From contig SPDT01000013.1 of the NCBI GenBank assembly GCA_008477525.1, forward strand, positions 109,501 to 173,500: 64,000 bases of DNA, written 5' to 3'. Origin of the DNA: Hypomyces perniciosus. Its lineage: Eukaryota > Ascomycota > Sordariomycetes > Hypocreales > Hypocreaceae. The stretch's first letter is position 1. Each line of letters begins with the position of its first letter. The notes beneath the pieces are model-generated. The model did not search any database. It was not told the DNA's origin and worked only from the letters and a program-made list of their open reading frames with translations. The position numbers and the translations under genes were made by a program. Shown piece after piece: positions 54,418 to 64,000 of the stretch.

Positions 54418-55677
54418 ATGGACTCGACACCTCTTCTGTCAGCCACAGGGGGTCTCCCTGGTCCCAATGTGATGCAGGACCATGTGAGTACACGCTGTTC
54501 TCCAACACTAGGTATCTCTTTGCTGACCACAGCTTCGTCAACAGCCTGCTTTCCTACGAGCCAGCCATTCGCCATGGAGCTGGATTCCCCAAAACGTGCT
54601 TGTGATCTTCAGGGGCCTCATCCTTGCTTATCTCGTCGCCACCGCGTTCATGATTGGGGACTACAAGCTCACAGAAACGATTGACTATTCCAAATGGACC
54701 TACTTTTTCGACTTTGCTCTGATCAGTGCCGCTTTGGTGTTGCTCTACCACATAATTACTTTTGTAAGTTGGTGCAAGTTGCAGACAGTCGCCATAGGTT
54801 ATTGCTGACATGATTGTGCCTGCTAGTCATGGACATTCACTCACCTTTACTACCCCAACCCGGAGGACAACGAAGGAGGCATCGAGGGCTGGATCATCAA
54901 ACTCATGTCCCTGCCTCGAAACATGGCCAGTCTGCGCAAGCAGTTCTACTTCACGATGTTCTACACACTTACGGCTGTTTTCTCCTTCATGAACACGACA
55001 ATCTACTGGTTCATCACACGTCAGCACGAGGATGGAGAAGTGGTAGTGCCACCAGTTGAGGTACTGGAGCAGGAGAGCCTGATTTGGGAGGCGAATTCCT
55101 TGCCTATTTCGGACACGCCTTGTAAGAATCATATTTTCATAGAAAATGGGGGTTGAGTCGAGCTGACACATCAAGCAGTCAGCGATCTCTTTGGGAAAGG
55201 ATGGTTCAAGCCCTTTGTCATCTTCAATCTTTACGGCATCACCTCAGTCATCATGGTGTTTGAGATTCTCTTCCTCAACAGCATCAGACGTCCTTTTGTG
55301 AGTTGGAGGCCGGGAGTGAGAGTCGTTATCACCAATACTAATGCGTAACCAGGCTATCGGTTCCCACCTTTTCGGACTCATGACCTTCTCTGGCCTCTAC
55401 CTCGGCTGGGCTGCCATCGGGCAGAGCATCACCGACTGGTACCCCTTCTTCTGGCTTGACAAAACCCATGTTGGTTCGCAGGAGGCTGTGACTGCATACT
55501 GCATTGGCTTCGTTCTCTTAGCACCAATCAGTAAGACACCCATGGCTGGTCTTAACAGCTACAACAGTGTTTTGTGCTGACAGTCATCTAGCGTATATCT
55601 TCATGCAAGGCTTTGTGGGCGTGCGGGAGACACTTACTCGCACTCGCTCAGCACACAAGGGTGCGCTCAAATCATAA
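54418..55677 (+). CDS. Multi-pass membrane protein (FAR-17a/AIG1-like possible)
   Basis: Six exons (54418-54483, 54545-54763, 54827-55121, 55179-55297, 55353-55530, 55592-55677) with introns of 55-63 bp encode 320 residues. Exon lengths and phases all fit. About six hydrophobic segments are seen, including VIFRGLILAYLVATAFMIG, FDFALISAALVLLYHIITF, FYFTMFYTLTAVFSFMNTTI, VIFNLYGITSVIMVFEILFL, HLFGLMTFSGLYLGWAAIG and AVTAYCIGFVLLAPITYIFM. The order and the YPFFWLD loop are reminiscent of FAR-17a/AIG1-type proteins, but I cannot confirm the family. Short hydrophilic termini; no signal peptide. Confidence 0.83.
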
Positions 55678-56235
55678 ATCAAGAAGTTCTTGTCCATCTA
55701 CTTTGGACAGCTCTGAAGGACCATAGGGGATTGCCTGGCGGAAGAGATGATTGTGGTCGCGAGGTTGTGAAAGCCGAAGACTCCTAAACATTCCTATCTA
55801 GAATCCACGTCGATGAACACGCACAAATGACTCCTATACATACCTAGGCCCTTGAATTGAGAAGATCGGTAATGTTGAGCCTGATTCAAATTCATGAAGA
55901 GCTTCGTCATCGTAATCGTGGAGGTTAAGCCGCGCGTCGTGGCTGATGCATAATTGGGGATCGATTCAGGAACTCAGAAGTTGATGTCGTATCTAGCAGC
56001 CATATTGCACAAATTCTTGTTGAAGTTGGGAGAATTGTGGCGGCGTGATGTTGAGACTTTAGGCCCCGCCAGACTTGAAGTCACTGGTACATCCATCCAT
56101 CCCGCAGTTACATCCAGCCAAAGAGTCAATATGCACACATCGGTGAGCACAATTGCTTTTTTATACGAACAAAAGAGAGGGAAAAAAAAGAAAGCGAGAA
56201 AAAATAGCAAATAAGAACTGAGAACTCAGCTGCTG
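55678..56235. other. Intergenic, nothing recognised
   Basis: About 0.56 kb between the membrane protein gene and tRNA-Asp. An A-rich run at 56180-56210 lies just 3' of the tRNA, where on the tRNA strand it provides T-run terminators. No gene is seen. Confidence 0.55.
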
Positions 56236-56307
56236 CTCTCCCGCCGGGAATTGAACCCGGGTCTCAAGCGTGACAAGCTTGCATACTGACCACTATACTA
56301 CGGAAGA
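56236..56307 (-). tRNA. tRNA-Asp (anticodon GTC)
   Basis: A 72-base cloverleaf without intron on the minus strand: acceptor TCTTCCG/CGGGAGA, D-arm GTAT...GTAT, anticodon stem CAAGC/GCTTG with loop TTGTCAC (anticodon GTC), T-arm CCGGG-TTCAATT-CCCGG, discriminator G. T-rich sequence follows within about 40 bases on the same strand. Confidence 0.95.
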
Positions 56308-57123
56308 TGTAATGACTTTGGAGAAGCCATTGTAGCGGGTCCGCTTTGATGTCTGCTCGAGCGTCGAAGATACGTACAAGAAGGATAGGATAGCCTCAAG
56401 GTTATTTTAGAAGACAGGGCGAGTTGGGTTGCCACATCATTGAACTCAGGCCTGCCTTGTGATTAATGCATGATATGAATCCGATGACTCGAGCTGCAAT
56501 TGCAATTGGATATGCCGGCACGCCGCAGTAACAGTGTCACAGTAACCTCCACTCATTTACGAGCCTCACCTATGGATACGGAGTACATACTTTGTACATC
56601 CATTTGATCCATGTCTCCAAGGCGTGCTGCCTCTTGGGCATCTTCAACCATACAACAGGCCTGCTGCACAAGGTACTGGGTACTTCTGCCCTGCTAGCGC
56701 CCCCTGTGACCCAGAAACCAATGTTCACGGCAGATACGAAGTTGGTACCCAGGTACCCAGGTACCTACAAATATGTCACTGTCTCCCCGCGACTTCGACT
56801 TCCTCTTCTTTTCTCCCCACACACAACCTGATAGGGTCGCAAAGCTCTCGCGAGGATATCGTCTTATTTATAGGAGATATTCTTCCGCCCGGACCCCGAC
56901 AATCTCTTGTGCGTCAGACGCTCTTTTTCTTCTTCTTCAAATCCCCCTGCCCCACGTTCCTTCCGTCGCTCTCTGCTCGTAGGTAGTCAAGTCCAGCACA
57001 CGTGAGAGTCGAGATACGGTGCATCTTGTGCCTTGCCGCCTCTCAGTGCCATCTATCCTACGCGAAGTCATTTATTCTTTGGTTATTCGGTCGCGAAAAC
57101 TCCCTCGAACAACCACCGCAGAC
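56308..57123. other. Intergenic, BTB gene promoter
   Basis: About 0.8 kb. TACGGAGTA lies at 56577-56585 and small GGTACC-like repeats near 56745-56765. The stretch before the BTB ATG is C/T-rich and probably untranslated leader. No gene is seen. Confidence 0.55.
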
Positions 57124-57978
57124 ATGTTCAAGCGCTCTTTCCGGTCGCAGGACCAGAACCGGGTGGACAAGTCTGCGAGACTGAAGAAGTCGAGCTCCGT
57201 TCGGGAGCATTCGAAGACGAAGGCGTCGAAGCTGCAAAGATCGCTCACGGAGCATGACGTGGTCGCTGACCAGGCTGCCACTCCCTCCCCGATTGTGACT
57301 CTCACCATTGGCCGGGAGGGACGACTCTTTGCAGCGCACGAGAATGTTCTCTGCCAGTCGCCGTTCTTCGAGGCTGCCTGCCAAAACAATTTCGTCGACA
57401 CGCAGGGCAGGAGGATATCTCTCCCCGATGAAGAACCCGAGGTGTTTTCCGCAGTTCTTGAGTACCTTTACAAGGGTGACTACTATCCCCGCCTGCTGCA
57501 CAGCAGACATCGCAACTCTTGGGAACTCGAGGACTACGTCAAGACGCCTCAAACATCACCAACTCCCGAAAATGGAGGTGGCCGCGCAGGCCCCGATGCC
57601 GCCGTTTATCTATCTAGCGTGGGGGCCGAGATTCTCCGTGACACCGTCATCTATTGTGCCGCGGACCGATATGGCCTCGAGGAGCTGAAGCGTCTGGCCC
57701 TGCGCAAGCAGGGACTGCAGGCTGGCATCGATGTCGCCACCATCCTGCGGTCTGCCCAGTACGCCTACGCCCACACGCCCGACTCGGATAGTCGCCTGCG
57801 CGCTCATTACCTCGCCCTGATCATCCGCTGCCGCAAGACGTTTAAGCGGAGCGGGACCATGCAAGCTGAGATGGAAGCGGGTGGCAGCAAGCTGTTCTTC
57901 GATTTGTTTGTAGCCATGTGTAACCACCTGGACGATGTCATTGACGTGAGCCATGGTCGTTCACCGAAGAGTGCTTGA
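57124..57978 (+). CDS. BTB/POZ domain protein
   Basis: A single exon encodes 284 residues from the ATG at 57124; the open frame reaches 57019 without a better start. A basic N-terminus (residues 1-45) is followed by the BTB fold: VTLTIGREGRLFAAHENVLC, then SPFFEAAC and PEVFSAVLEYLYKGDYYP (residues ~58-120). A spacer rich in P, G and T precedes AEILRDTVIYCAADRYGLEE and LKRLALRK, the usual helical extension. BTB proteins dimerise and many are Cul3 adaptors; no partner domain (Kelch, zinc finger) is present, so the role is unknown. Confidence 0.9.
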   Translation: MFKRSFRSQDQNRVDKSARLKKSSSVREHSKTKASKLQRSLTEHDVVADQAATPSPIVTLTIGREGRLFAAHENVLCQSPFFEAACQNNFVDTQGRRISLPDEEPEVFSAVLEYLYKGDYYPRLLHSRHRNSWELEDYVKTPQTSPTPENGGGRAGPDAAVYLSSVGAEILRDTVIYCAADRYGLEELKRLALRKQGLQAGIDVATILRSAQYAYAHTPDSDSRLRAHYLALIIRCRKTFKRSGTMQAEMEAGGSKLFFDLFVAMCNHLDDVIDVSHGRSPKSA

Positions 57979-58943
57979 AGGGTGTGCCGTATACTGGGTG
58001 AACGCCATTTTTCACGTCTCCGGGCGTGTGTATGAGCGAGGACAATTTTGAAAGGTGAGGATGGACGAAAACACACAGAAAATCTCTCTAAAAAGCGATA
58101 TTCCCCGGACCTTGGAGTTTCCACGGCGTTGATTGCTTTTCATGCTCACCCCTCATCAGATCATCGTCTTCCATCTGGGGGTTGGATTCTCACTTGTCTG
58201 CTTCTTGCGAGGCTGGTCGAATGATTTTCTGATGAGTATAAGAACTGGAGGAATCTAATAAGTCCGTGTACCAGCCTCGATCCTCTACTCTACGTTTTTC
58301 GTGGAATTTGTCGTTTTGTTCGTCTTCCTTGCCTTGAATCTCTGCTCAGATCTGCTTTTGCTGGGGCTATTCTCCCTTTGGTATTTCTTAAGGAAGCTGG
58401 AGTTTGCTTTACGGTCAATTGTTGTAACACCATTACGAGGATACGAACCTACAGCTCACATCGGGTCAAGATTGGCACCGCACGACCCATTTCAGCATCT
58501 CTGGGATGAGTGAGTCACCGGTTGGGCTTTTTTGCGATTTTCAAGGACTGGCGTTTCCTGGTTTGGACCGTTGAATTGTGGAAAGCTGGACACTCTCCGT
58601 TCAAAAAGAGGTAAATGGTGGAGGAAGCGTTCACTGGTTGAACACCGCCTCATCATCTTTGCCTTTGTCAAAATCGCAACTCCGGATAAGATTGGCATCT
58701 CATTATGTTTTCTTTTCGACTTGGAGGATGAGAGTTTGCATGGTCCTGGGGGCGAGCAGGCCCAAAGATTGGAGGATTATGAATACTATTATAGGGTCGC
58801 GTGCGATCCTCCCTGACTTGATACCCGTCAGGGTTTGAGGTAATGAGAAAGTCGGCCGCCTCACATGTTGCCCCCACTTATTGACTCATGTGAATGAATG
58901 TCTTTGATTATCGTGTAAAGTAAGACATGAGAGGGCAATGTTT
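57979..58943. other. Convergent intergenic region
   Basis: About 0.97 kb between two 3' ends. Short open frames at 58301-58838 have no recognisable family. Mostly 3' untranslated sequence by inference. Confidence 0.5.
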
Positions 58944-59588
58944 CTAAGCTGTCGTCCATTTGACATCAAAGCCTTGAAATTGAGCCTCGAGCACGTCCTG
59001 AGTGTCTTTTGCCGGCCTCGCAACAAGGGCGCTGACCTCAAGCTCCCATTCTTCTCCCCCATTATCCCCAAAGACCCAGCAAATCTCTCTCATTGGGACC
59101 TTCTGCTCCCCATCAACCTGGTAAACCCACAAACACGCCCCAGAATCACTCGTCTCCTTCTCAACGAGGATAGTGACGGTCTTGCGGCCGTGGCGAATGT
59201 CTTGGGCAGCGGCAGCGTCAGTGTTGGCGACGCTCCAGTCGGCCCAGTTGTCGCAGCAGACAGTGGAGAGGCGGGGCTGGTCGTTGTAGAGCTCGATGCC
59301 GGCTTTGATCCACTTGCGCGGGGCGGAGGGTTTGGTGAAGGTGAGGAGGATGCCGGCTTGGTCGTATTGTTGGGTGTAGGAGGCTGTGAATGTGATGGAG
59401 GCAGAGGAGAATTGAGGGAGGGGATTGCGGGAGTGAGGGCGGTGCGGTGCTGTATGAGTGATTTAATACAGGGTGAGGTTTAGGTGAGATACTGGTCATT
59501 TACCATTGAAGACATCGTGAGAAGGAGCCTTCTTCCAAATATCAGTGTTTGGCTGGGCCGACACGGTGAAGGTAGAGGTTGGGGCCAT
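58944..59588 (-). CDS. DUF1349 family protein (concanavalin-like fold)
   Basis: Two exons (59504-59588 and 58944-59449) with a 54-bp intron encode 196 residues. Features of the family are present: an early W followed by KAPSHDVFN, ITFTASYTQQYDQAGILLTF, RKWIKAGIELYNDQPRLSTV and a late REICWVFG...EEWELEVSALVARP. There is no signal peptide, so it is probably cytosolic. The family has a jelly-roll sugar-binding-like fold; yeast YFR057W-type or 'regulation of enolase 1' annotations are not functional proof. Confidence 0.87.
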
Positions 59589-60294
59589 TGTGAGGATCAA
59601 GATGGCTGCGATGAACTGATGTTGAAGATATTGGATTGATGATTTTGAGTGAAGGGGGGAGGGGAAGGAGACCGTATTTATAGCAGAAACTCTCTGTTAA
59701 ATAGATAGTGTTTGTTGTCTTTCATCAAACCTCCATCACGTTTTGCTTGGCAAATCCTTTGCTCTACGTGGCGCTTTCAAGCCGCCTCTGACTGTTGTTG
59801 CTGCTGTTGCTGCTGAAGCTGCTGAATGTGGAGCTGCTACAAGCGATCCCCGTTCTTACAAATCTGAATGGAGCTCAGGTTTCCTGTGGATTGATGGGAT
59901 CATGCACAAGTACCTTACGGAGCAGTATCAGGAACACATGGGGCAGACCTCGGGGAGTATCGGCTGTAATAATAATACTAGGTACTTCGTACAAAGCAAC
60001 AGAGACGGAATCGTCCATGCTGACTTCAGCCTGAGTGAGAGGTGGTACGATGTACTTCGTATGGACAGCCTCAACTCACAACCTCGATGCCGATGTTTAA
60101 GCGGCCGTCCCGACCACTCTACCTGCATTCCAACATCAGGCTTTGCCATCACTATCTTTTCTCTCTCTCCCTCTCTCTCTCCAAATCTCGCATTGCCCTC
60201 TTATTCTGCTCGCTAAAATCGTCAGGACTGCGCTCACATCAGGGCTCAGGCCGGCGGAATACCTCCCGGGGCGTTTCTGCGTCTTGGAAAAAGA
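59589..60294. other. Intergenic between DUF1349 gene and brf1
   Basis: About 0.7 kb with a CTG/GCT-rich patch (59795-59835), TACTTCGTA at 59983-59991 and 60053-60061, and a CT microsatellite (60160-60182). No gene is seen. Confidence 0.55.
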
Positions 60295-60410
60295 TTCAAG
60301 CATCGAGATTCGAACCCTCGCTATCCGGAGTGTCTTGGACGCGATTCGACGGGTGACTCAAGGCTGCAAATCCAGAACTTGCGTGCGTTTCCCCACTCGA
60401 CCACGCTCCC
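60295..60410 (-). ncRNA. tRNA-like Pol III element, possibly a degenerate or intron-containing tRNA
   Basis: The minus strand has an A box TGGTCGAGTGG about 8 bases from the putative 5' end, a B box GGTTCGAATCT about 85 bases later, and a TTTTT terminator 2-3 bases after the end. The acceptor arm pairs at only 5 of 7 positions and the T-stem weakly; an anticodon could not be fixed. At 116 bases it is longer than a simple tRNA. Either a class II tRNA with intron, a pseudo-tRNA, or another small Pol III transcript. Confidence 0.4.
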
Positions 60411-60771
60411 CGCCAAAAAGCACTGCGAATGCCCCGCCAACAACTTTCTTCGTGATTTTCTTCTCTCACCCACCAGAAACTCGCCATCCAGTAGGAATCG
60501 CTGAGAAGCCCGTTTCTTTGCAGGTGCTCCTAGGTTCCGTCATCATTGTCCACCTCAATTGCTTGATCCGAATTTGGGATATCGGGAAGAGGGCCATTGA
60601 GAAAAACTCAGCATCTCGCCAAGGGGACGCTGTGAGGAGGAGAGGAGAGAGAGACGTTGTGCTTCGTTTTTTTTTTTTTCAAACAATTTTCATTCTCGCA
60701 ATCAATTGCTTCCTCACTTACACGCATCTACGCGATAAAAAAAAAAACCTGCATAAACGCGTTCTCTCACC
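60411..60771. other. 5' flank and leader of brf1
   Basis: About 360 bp between the tRNA-like element (transcribed away) and the brf1 ATG. T-rich and A-rich runs occur at 60667-60679 and 60739-60748. No gene is seen. Confidence 0.55.
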
Positions 60772-62955
60772 ATGTCTTTTCTTTCGCCCGCGGCCAAAAA
60801 GCCATCTCAGAACGGTGGCCCCCCAAAGCCGCGATTCTCCAGACCAAATCCCGTACGGGCATTGCGTGAACGAGAAGAACGCCGGCAAGCAGCCGTTGCA
60901 TCGCAGAGTGCATCAATTCGGAATGCCAGGGTCGTTACACCAGCTCGCCAGCAGTGCGCCAACAAGGCCTGTCCGAAACCCAATGTCGTCGATGGAACCT
61001 GTCAGACCTGTGGCCGTGTTGCTGATGATAGCAACATCGTGTCCGAGGTTCAGTTTGGTGAGACGTCGTCTGGTGCTGCCATGGTGCAGGGAACCTTTGT
61101 TGGTGCAGACCAGGCTGGTGTGAGGGGCATGGGACCGGCCTTTCGGAGAGTCGGTGGCAGCGAGGACCGAGAAAAGAGCATACGGGAGGCCCGAGGCCTC
61201 ATGCAGGGTTGTGCGCAGCAACTCAGCATCAGTGATAGTCTTGTCACTGCGGGCACCCAAGTTTTCAAACTCGCATCTGGCGCAAACTTCATCCAGGGAC
61301 GGACACTCGCTAGTGTCGCTGCTGTCTGTCTCTACGCCGCCTGCAGAGCTGAGCCGCCATGTAAAGTCATGCTCATTGACTTGGCAGACTTGGTCCAACT
61401 CAACGTCTTCAAGCTGGGTCGCATCTTCAAGAAGCTCAACGAGGTGGTGCCGATTGGGGCCGACGGATTGATTCCGGTGTACCCAGAGGATCTTATCTGG
61501 CGGTTTGCGACCAAGATGGAATTTCACCAAGAAACTGCCAAAGTGGCCGAGGACGCTGTTCGATTAGTTAAGCGGATGAGTCGAGACTGGATGGTTATGG
61601 GCCGTCGTCCGTCTGGCATCTGCGGCGCATGTCTTCTCATGGCTGCACGTATGCATAATTTCCGACGAACTATTCGTGAAGTCGTTTACATCGTCAAAGT
61701 CACAAATCACACAATCCAGAACCGGTTGCAAGAATTCAACAATACAGAGTCGAGTCGCATGTCGGTGGAGGATTTCCTGAAGCAGGACTTTTTGGAGAGC
61801 TCTCATGATCCACCGTCATTCTACCGGCAATCAGATGAATACAAGAAGAAGATAGAGGAGAAGTCGCGAAAACGTAAACAACCTGACGGAACCGACTTAG
61901 GCGAAGAGGAGGAAGCACCGCCCAAGCGTCAGGTAGAGGGAGGTGCAGATCTTTCCAAGGCCCCCGAGGTTAACTACCGTCGGGATGCCGATGGGTTTAT
62001 CATCCCACCACTACCTTCACAGATCCCTAAAGGCGATATCAACCTCAATGTGCGCAGAAATGAAGGTGAAGAAGACAACGACGACGGGCTTGAAACCCTT
62101 GCTCAAGAGTTTGGTGACGCCCTCGACGAAGAAATTGATCAAGACTCCACAGGGCAGCGGGACAAGGGCAAACGTCCAGCCAAGTCCCAGCTTCCGATCA
62201 ATGAGGAGTGGGAGCAAGATGAACAAGAGCTTGAGGGTGTAATAGAGGAAATTTTCAACGATCCTCTTACCTACGAACACGCCCTTGCATATTCCAACGC
62301 CGAGCAGCGGGCAAGGATTCATTCCCTCTGGGCTCGGCAACAACAGCCGCAGAAAGAGGTGTCTATGTCGGCAGATGTCACTGAGGATGAGTTTGCTGAT
62401 GATCCCGAGGTCATCAATTGTCTGCTATCCCCTGACGAGGCCCGTATCAAGGAAATAATATGGGTGAACCAGAACAAGGATTGGCTACGGAAGCATCAAG
62501 AAAAGGTGTTTCGAAAAAAGCTGGAGGCAGAGCGCCCCAAGCAGACGCGCAAGAGGAGAAAGCGAGCGAGGATGGGAGAGGGACAAACAAGCCCTGCGAG
62601 CTCTGCGGCCGAAGCTGCCATTGGGGTGGCCAAAGATCGAGCGTGGTCCAAGAGGATTAACTATGATGCCATTCGCAACATCTTCGATGCACCAAACGAC
62701 GCAGGATTAGGATCTGCCGCTACAAGCCGGAAGACGAGCCTGGCAGGGAGCACTCTTGGTGCTGATGACGCGAGCGAGGCGCCGGATGAGAGTGTTGCTG
62801 GTGATGAGGTGGATGAGCAGGTCGAGGGAGACTATGAGGAACAGGAAGAGTTTGGTAACGGAGAGGAATTCGCTGGTGGTGGTGGCGAGTTTGAAGGGGG
62901 TTATGATGAGGATGATCCTGATATGGATAATGCATACGGATTAGACGATGACTAG
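60772..62955 (+). CDS. brf1: Transcription factor TFIIIB subunit Brf1
   Basis: A single exon encodes 727 residues. After a basic N-terminus comes a zinc ribbon with C62, C67, C77 and C80 (CX4C...CX2C). Two TFIIB-like cyclin repeats follow: residues ~125-210 (ARGLMQGCAQQLSISDSLVT, GRTLASVAAVCLYAACR) and ~220-310 (RFATKMEFHQETAKVAEDAV, RRPSGICGACLLMAARMHNF, VVYIVKVTNHTIQNRL). The C-terminal Brf1 homology block includes LSPDEARIKEIIWVNQNKDW, which in yeast binds TBP and Bdp1. The C-terminus is very acidic. Brf1 recruits RNA polymerase III to tRNA and 5S genes. Confidence 0.96.
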   Translation: MSFLSPAAKKPSQNGGPPKPRFSRPNPVRALREREERRQAAVASQSASIRNARVVTPARQQCANKACPKPNVVDGTCQTCGRVADDSNIVSEVQFGETSSGAAMVQGTFVGADQAGVRGMGPAFRRVGGSEDREKSIREARGLMQGCAQQLSISDSLVTAGTQVFKLASGANFIQGRTLASVAAVCLYAACRAEPPCKVMLIDLADLVQLNVFKLGRIFKKLNEVVPIGADGLIPVYPEDLIWRFATKMEFHQETAKVAEDAVRLVKRMSRDWMVMGRRPSGICGACLLMAARMHNFRRTIREVVYIVKVTNHTIQNRLQEFNNTESSRMSVEDFLKQDFLESSHDPPSFYRQSDEYKKKIEEKSRKRKQPDGTDLGEEEEAPPKRQVEGGADLSKAPEVNYRRDADGFIIPPLPSQIPKGDINLNVRRNEGEEDNDDGLETLAQEFGDALDEEIDQDSTGQRDKGKRPAKSQLPINEEWEQDEQELEGVIEEIFNDPLTYEHALAYSNAEQRARIHSLWARQQQPQKEVSMSADVTEDEFADDPEVINCLLSPDEARIKEIIWVNQNKDWLRKHQEKVFRKKLEAERPKQTRKRRKRARMGEGQTSPASSAAEAAIGVAKDRAWSKRINYDAIRNIFDAPNDAGLGSAATSRKTSLAGSTLGADDASEAPDESVAGDEVDEQVEGDYEEQEEFGNGEEFAGGGGEFEGGYDEDDPDMDNAYGLDDD

Positions 62956-63224
62956 GGTATATACCTCCTAGGGCTTTGCAAGGAAAATGGCGTTTCGGAA
63001 CCAAGTACAGAGAGTATCGGCTTGCTTCACAGCAATGACTGTGATATTACCGCGTTAGATGGCGGAATTTTGTGATAATACCGAGACAAGATAGCAACAC
63101 GATAACATTCTTGAAGCCTTCGGGCTGGTGCCATTTGTTCCAGATATGTGCAGACATTAACTATTATCACTCAGCATAACATACATACGTTGCTCATCAA
63201 CTCATTTCCTCAACATACAATTCT

Positions 63225-64000
63225 TCATACCGGCGACGCAATGATCTCAACACCCAGCTCAGCTGCGCACCGCCTGATACTCTCCCTCTCCATGCGCTGG
63301 TACAATTCGTCTGGATCTAGCAGCTCCGTTCCGAGGGCCTGTTCCATTCCGTTCACATCAGCCGGAGCCTCGACTCCCTGCGACGAAGCCTGAGACCCAA
63401 GATTAGACTGGAAAATACCCGCCGCCGAGAGCGGTAGGAAGTCCTCGTATGTTATGGGACAGGGTTCCACAATGCCGTTATCTAGCAAATCCAGGAGACG
63501 GGTCTCGCCTATGAGGGTGGCTTTGGTACTCTTCTCCGTGCACCGGTACGTGTTGTAGACGAGCCCTTGTTTTCTCAGTTCCCTCCAGTCGTCTGGATAC
63601 TTCCGGAACGCAAGACCAACTTGCTCGTCTAAATCCCCTGGTTTTGGTGCTGCGGAGCGTTGCGCAGCGAGCATCGCTTCGTGGAGCAACTCATCATACA
63701 ACTTCCTACCCGCCGGCGTCACCGCCGCGCCGCGCTCTTCAATCTCCCCAAAGCGAGCTCTATGCGATCCATTCACCCGCGGCGAGCCGGGTTTCCCATC
63801 GAGGGTTGGGAATTGGATGGGCTCCTCGATGGCCAGGAAACTCGTCTGGCGGAGGAGGACGGGACATGCTCTGGCGGGTGGGCCTTCGATTCTGGCTTTG
63901 ACCCTGAGGCCCTCGGCTTTCATCTGGTCTTGGGCGGTGGATATGTCCAGCGTTCGGGGCGTGAGGTGGTTGATGTGTGCGCTGCGGAAGCAGGCAATGT
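63225..64000 (-). CDS. 2-oxoadipate dioxygenase/decarboxylase (DUF1338, HglS-like), 3' part
   Basis: The 3' portion of a minus-strand gene that runs off the right edge; its 5' end is outside the window. The frame is open through 64000, past the internal ATG at 63923. Visible are CFRSAHINHLTPRTLDISTA with the family histidines, IEGPPARACPVLLRQTSF, HRARFGEIEERGAAVTPAGR and PITYEDFLPLSAAGIFQSNL, all family blocks. The family converts 2-oxoadipate to 2-hydroxyglutarate in lysine catabolism using non-haem iron. About 258 residues are seen; intact members are roughly 450 or more. Confidence 0.9.
   Translation of the reverse strand, partial: IACFRSAHINHLTPRTLDISTAQDQMKAEGLRVKARIEGPPARACPVLLRQTSFLAIEEPIQFPTLDGKPGSPRVNGSHRARFGEIEERGAAVTPAGRKLYDELLHEAMLAAQRSAAPKPGDLDEQVGLAFRKYPDDWRELRKQGLVYNTYRCTEKSTKATLIGETRLLDLLDNGIVEPCPITYEDFLPLSAAGIFQSNLGSQASSQGVEAPADVNGMEQALGTELLDPDELYQRMERESIRRCAAELGVEIIASPV

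Noticed and set aside
53790..54472. Overlapping plus-strand frames upstream of the multi-pass membrane protein
   Set aside because: They do not continue the membrane protein and show no domain; the spliced model from 54418 accounts for the locus.
1..64000. CRISPR array, viral remnant or biosynthetic gene cluster
   Set aside because: No regularly spaced repeats, no viral replication or capsid-like frames, and no polyketide, peptide or terpene synthase genes were seen.

Overview
The window is nuclear DNA of a filamentous ascomycete (Pezizomycotina), probably of the Eurotiales (Aspergillus/Penicillium/Talaromyces type). Evidence: genes carry short GT-AG introns (about 49-80 bp, one of 209 bp), several with a CTAAC-type branch site; protein families are typically fungal (SAT4/rhodopsin-like membrane proteins, F-box/ankyrin, IML2, fungal C2H2 zinc finger proteins); both tRNAs and a U2 snRNA are eukaryotic. 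The species is not determined. Intron coordinates were read from splice signals and checked so that exon lengths sum to whole codons; none is transcript-verified.

Layout. 0.8-3.5 kb: a complete hAT DNA transposon with an apparently intact transposase and a perfect 8-bp target duplication. 3.8-4.9 kb: SAT4-family membrane protein. 6.4-16 kb: CwfJ/Cwf19 splicing factor, a large alpha/beta hydrolase with a disordered N-terminus, and an F-box/ankyrin protein. 16.4-19.4 kb: two decayed membrane-protein genes, one an ArsB/CitMHS-type permease with several C-to-T-type nonsense codons and an internal deletion. 20.3-29 kb: housekeeping block (fatty-acid-hydroxylase-like protein, IML2, SEM1/DSS1, phosphoglycerate kinase, Mpv17/PMP22 protein). 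29-35 kb: gene-poor, with nested inverted-repeat elements, a striking hairpin series and a second miniature element, bordered by a gene for a small cysteine-rich secreted protein. 37-64 kb: gene-rich again: tRNA-Arg, an acidic nuclear protein (possibly CRF1/Ifh1-like), a kinesin interrupted by an in-frame TAG, a four-TM protein, signal peptidase Sec11, U2 snRNA, a C2H2 protein, two membrane/unknown proteins, tRNA-Asp, a BTB protein, a DUF1349 protein, TFIIIB subunit Brf1 (with a tRNA-like Pol III element upstream), and the 3' part of a DUF1338 2-oxoadipate dioxygenase gene cut by the window edge.

The genes do not form a pathway; no biosynthetic cluster, virus or CRISPR array is seen. Thematic links are loose: splicing (Cwf19, U2 snRNA), secretion (Sec11 and the secreted protein) and Pol III transcription (Brf1, tRNAs). 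The most unusual signals are non-coding: a semi-palindromic 9-mer family (TACGGAGTA/TACGAAGTA) seen 33 times in intergenic DNA and never in a called exon; a set of hairpins sharing one loop architecture inside an inverted-repeat element; and the C-to-T-type nonsense codons in decayed and interrupted genes.
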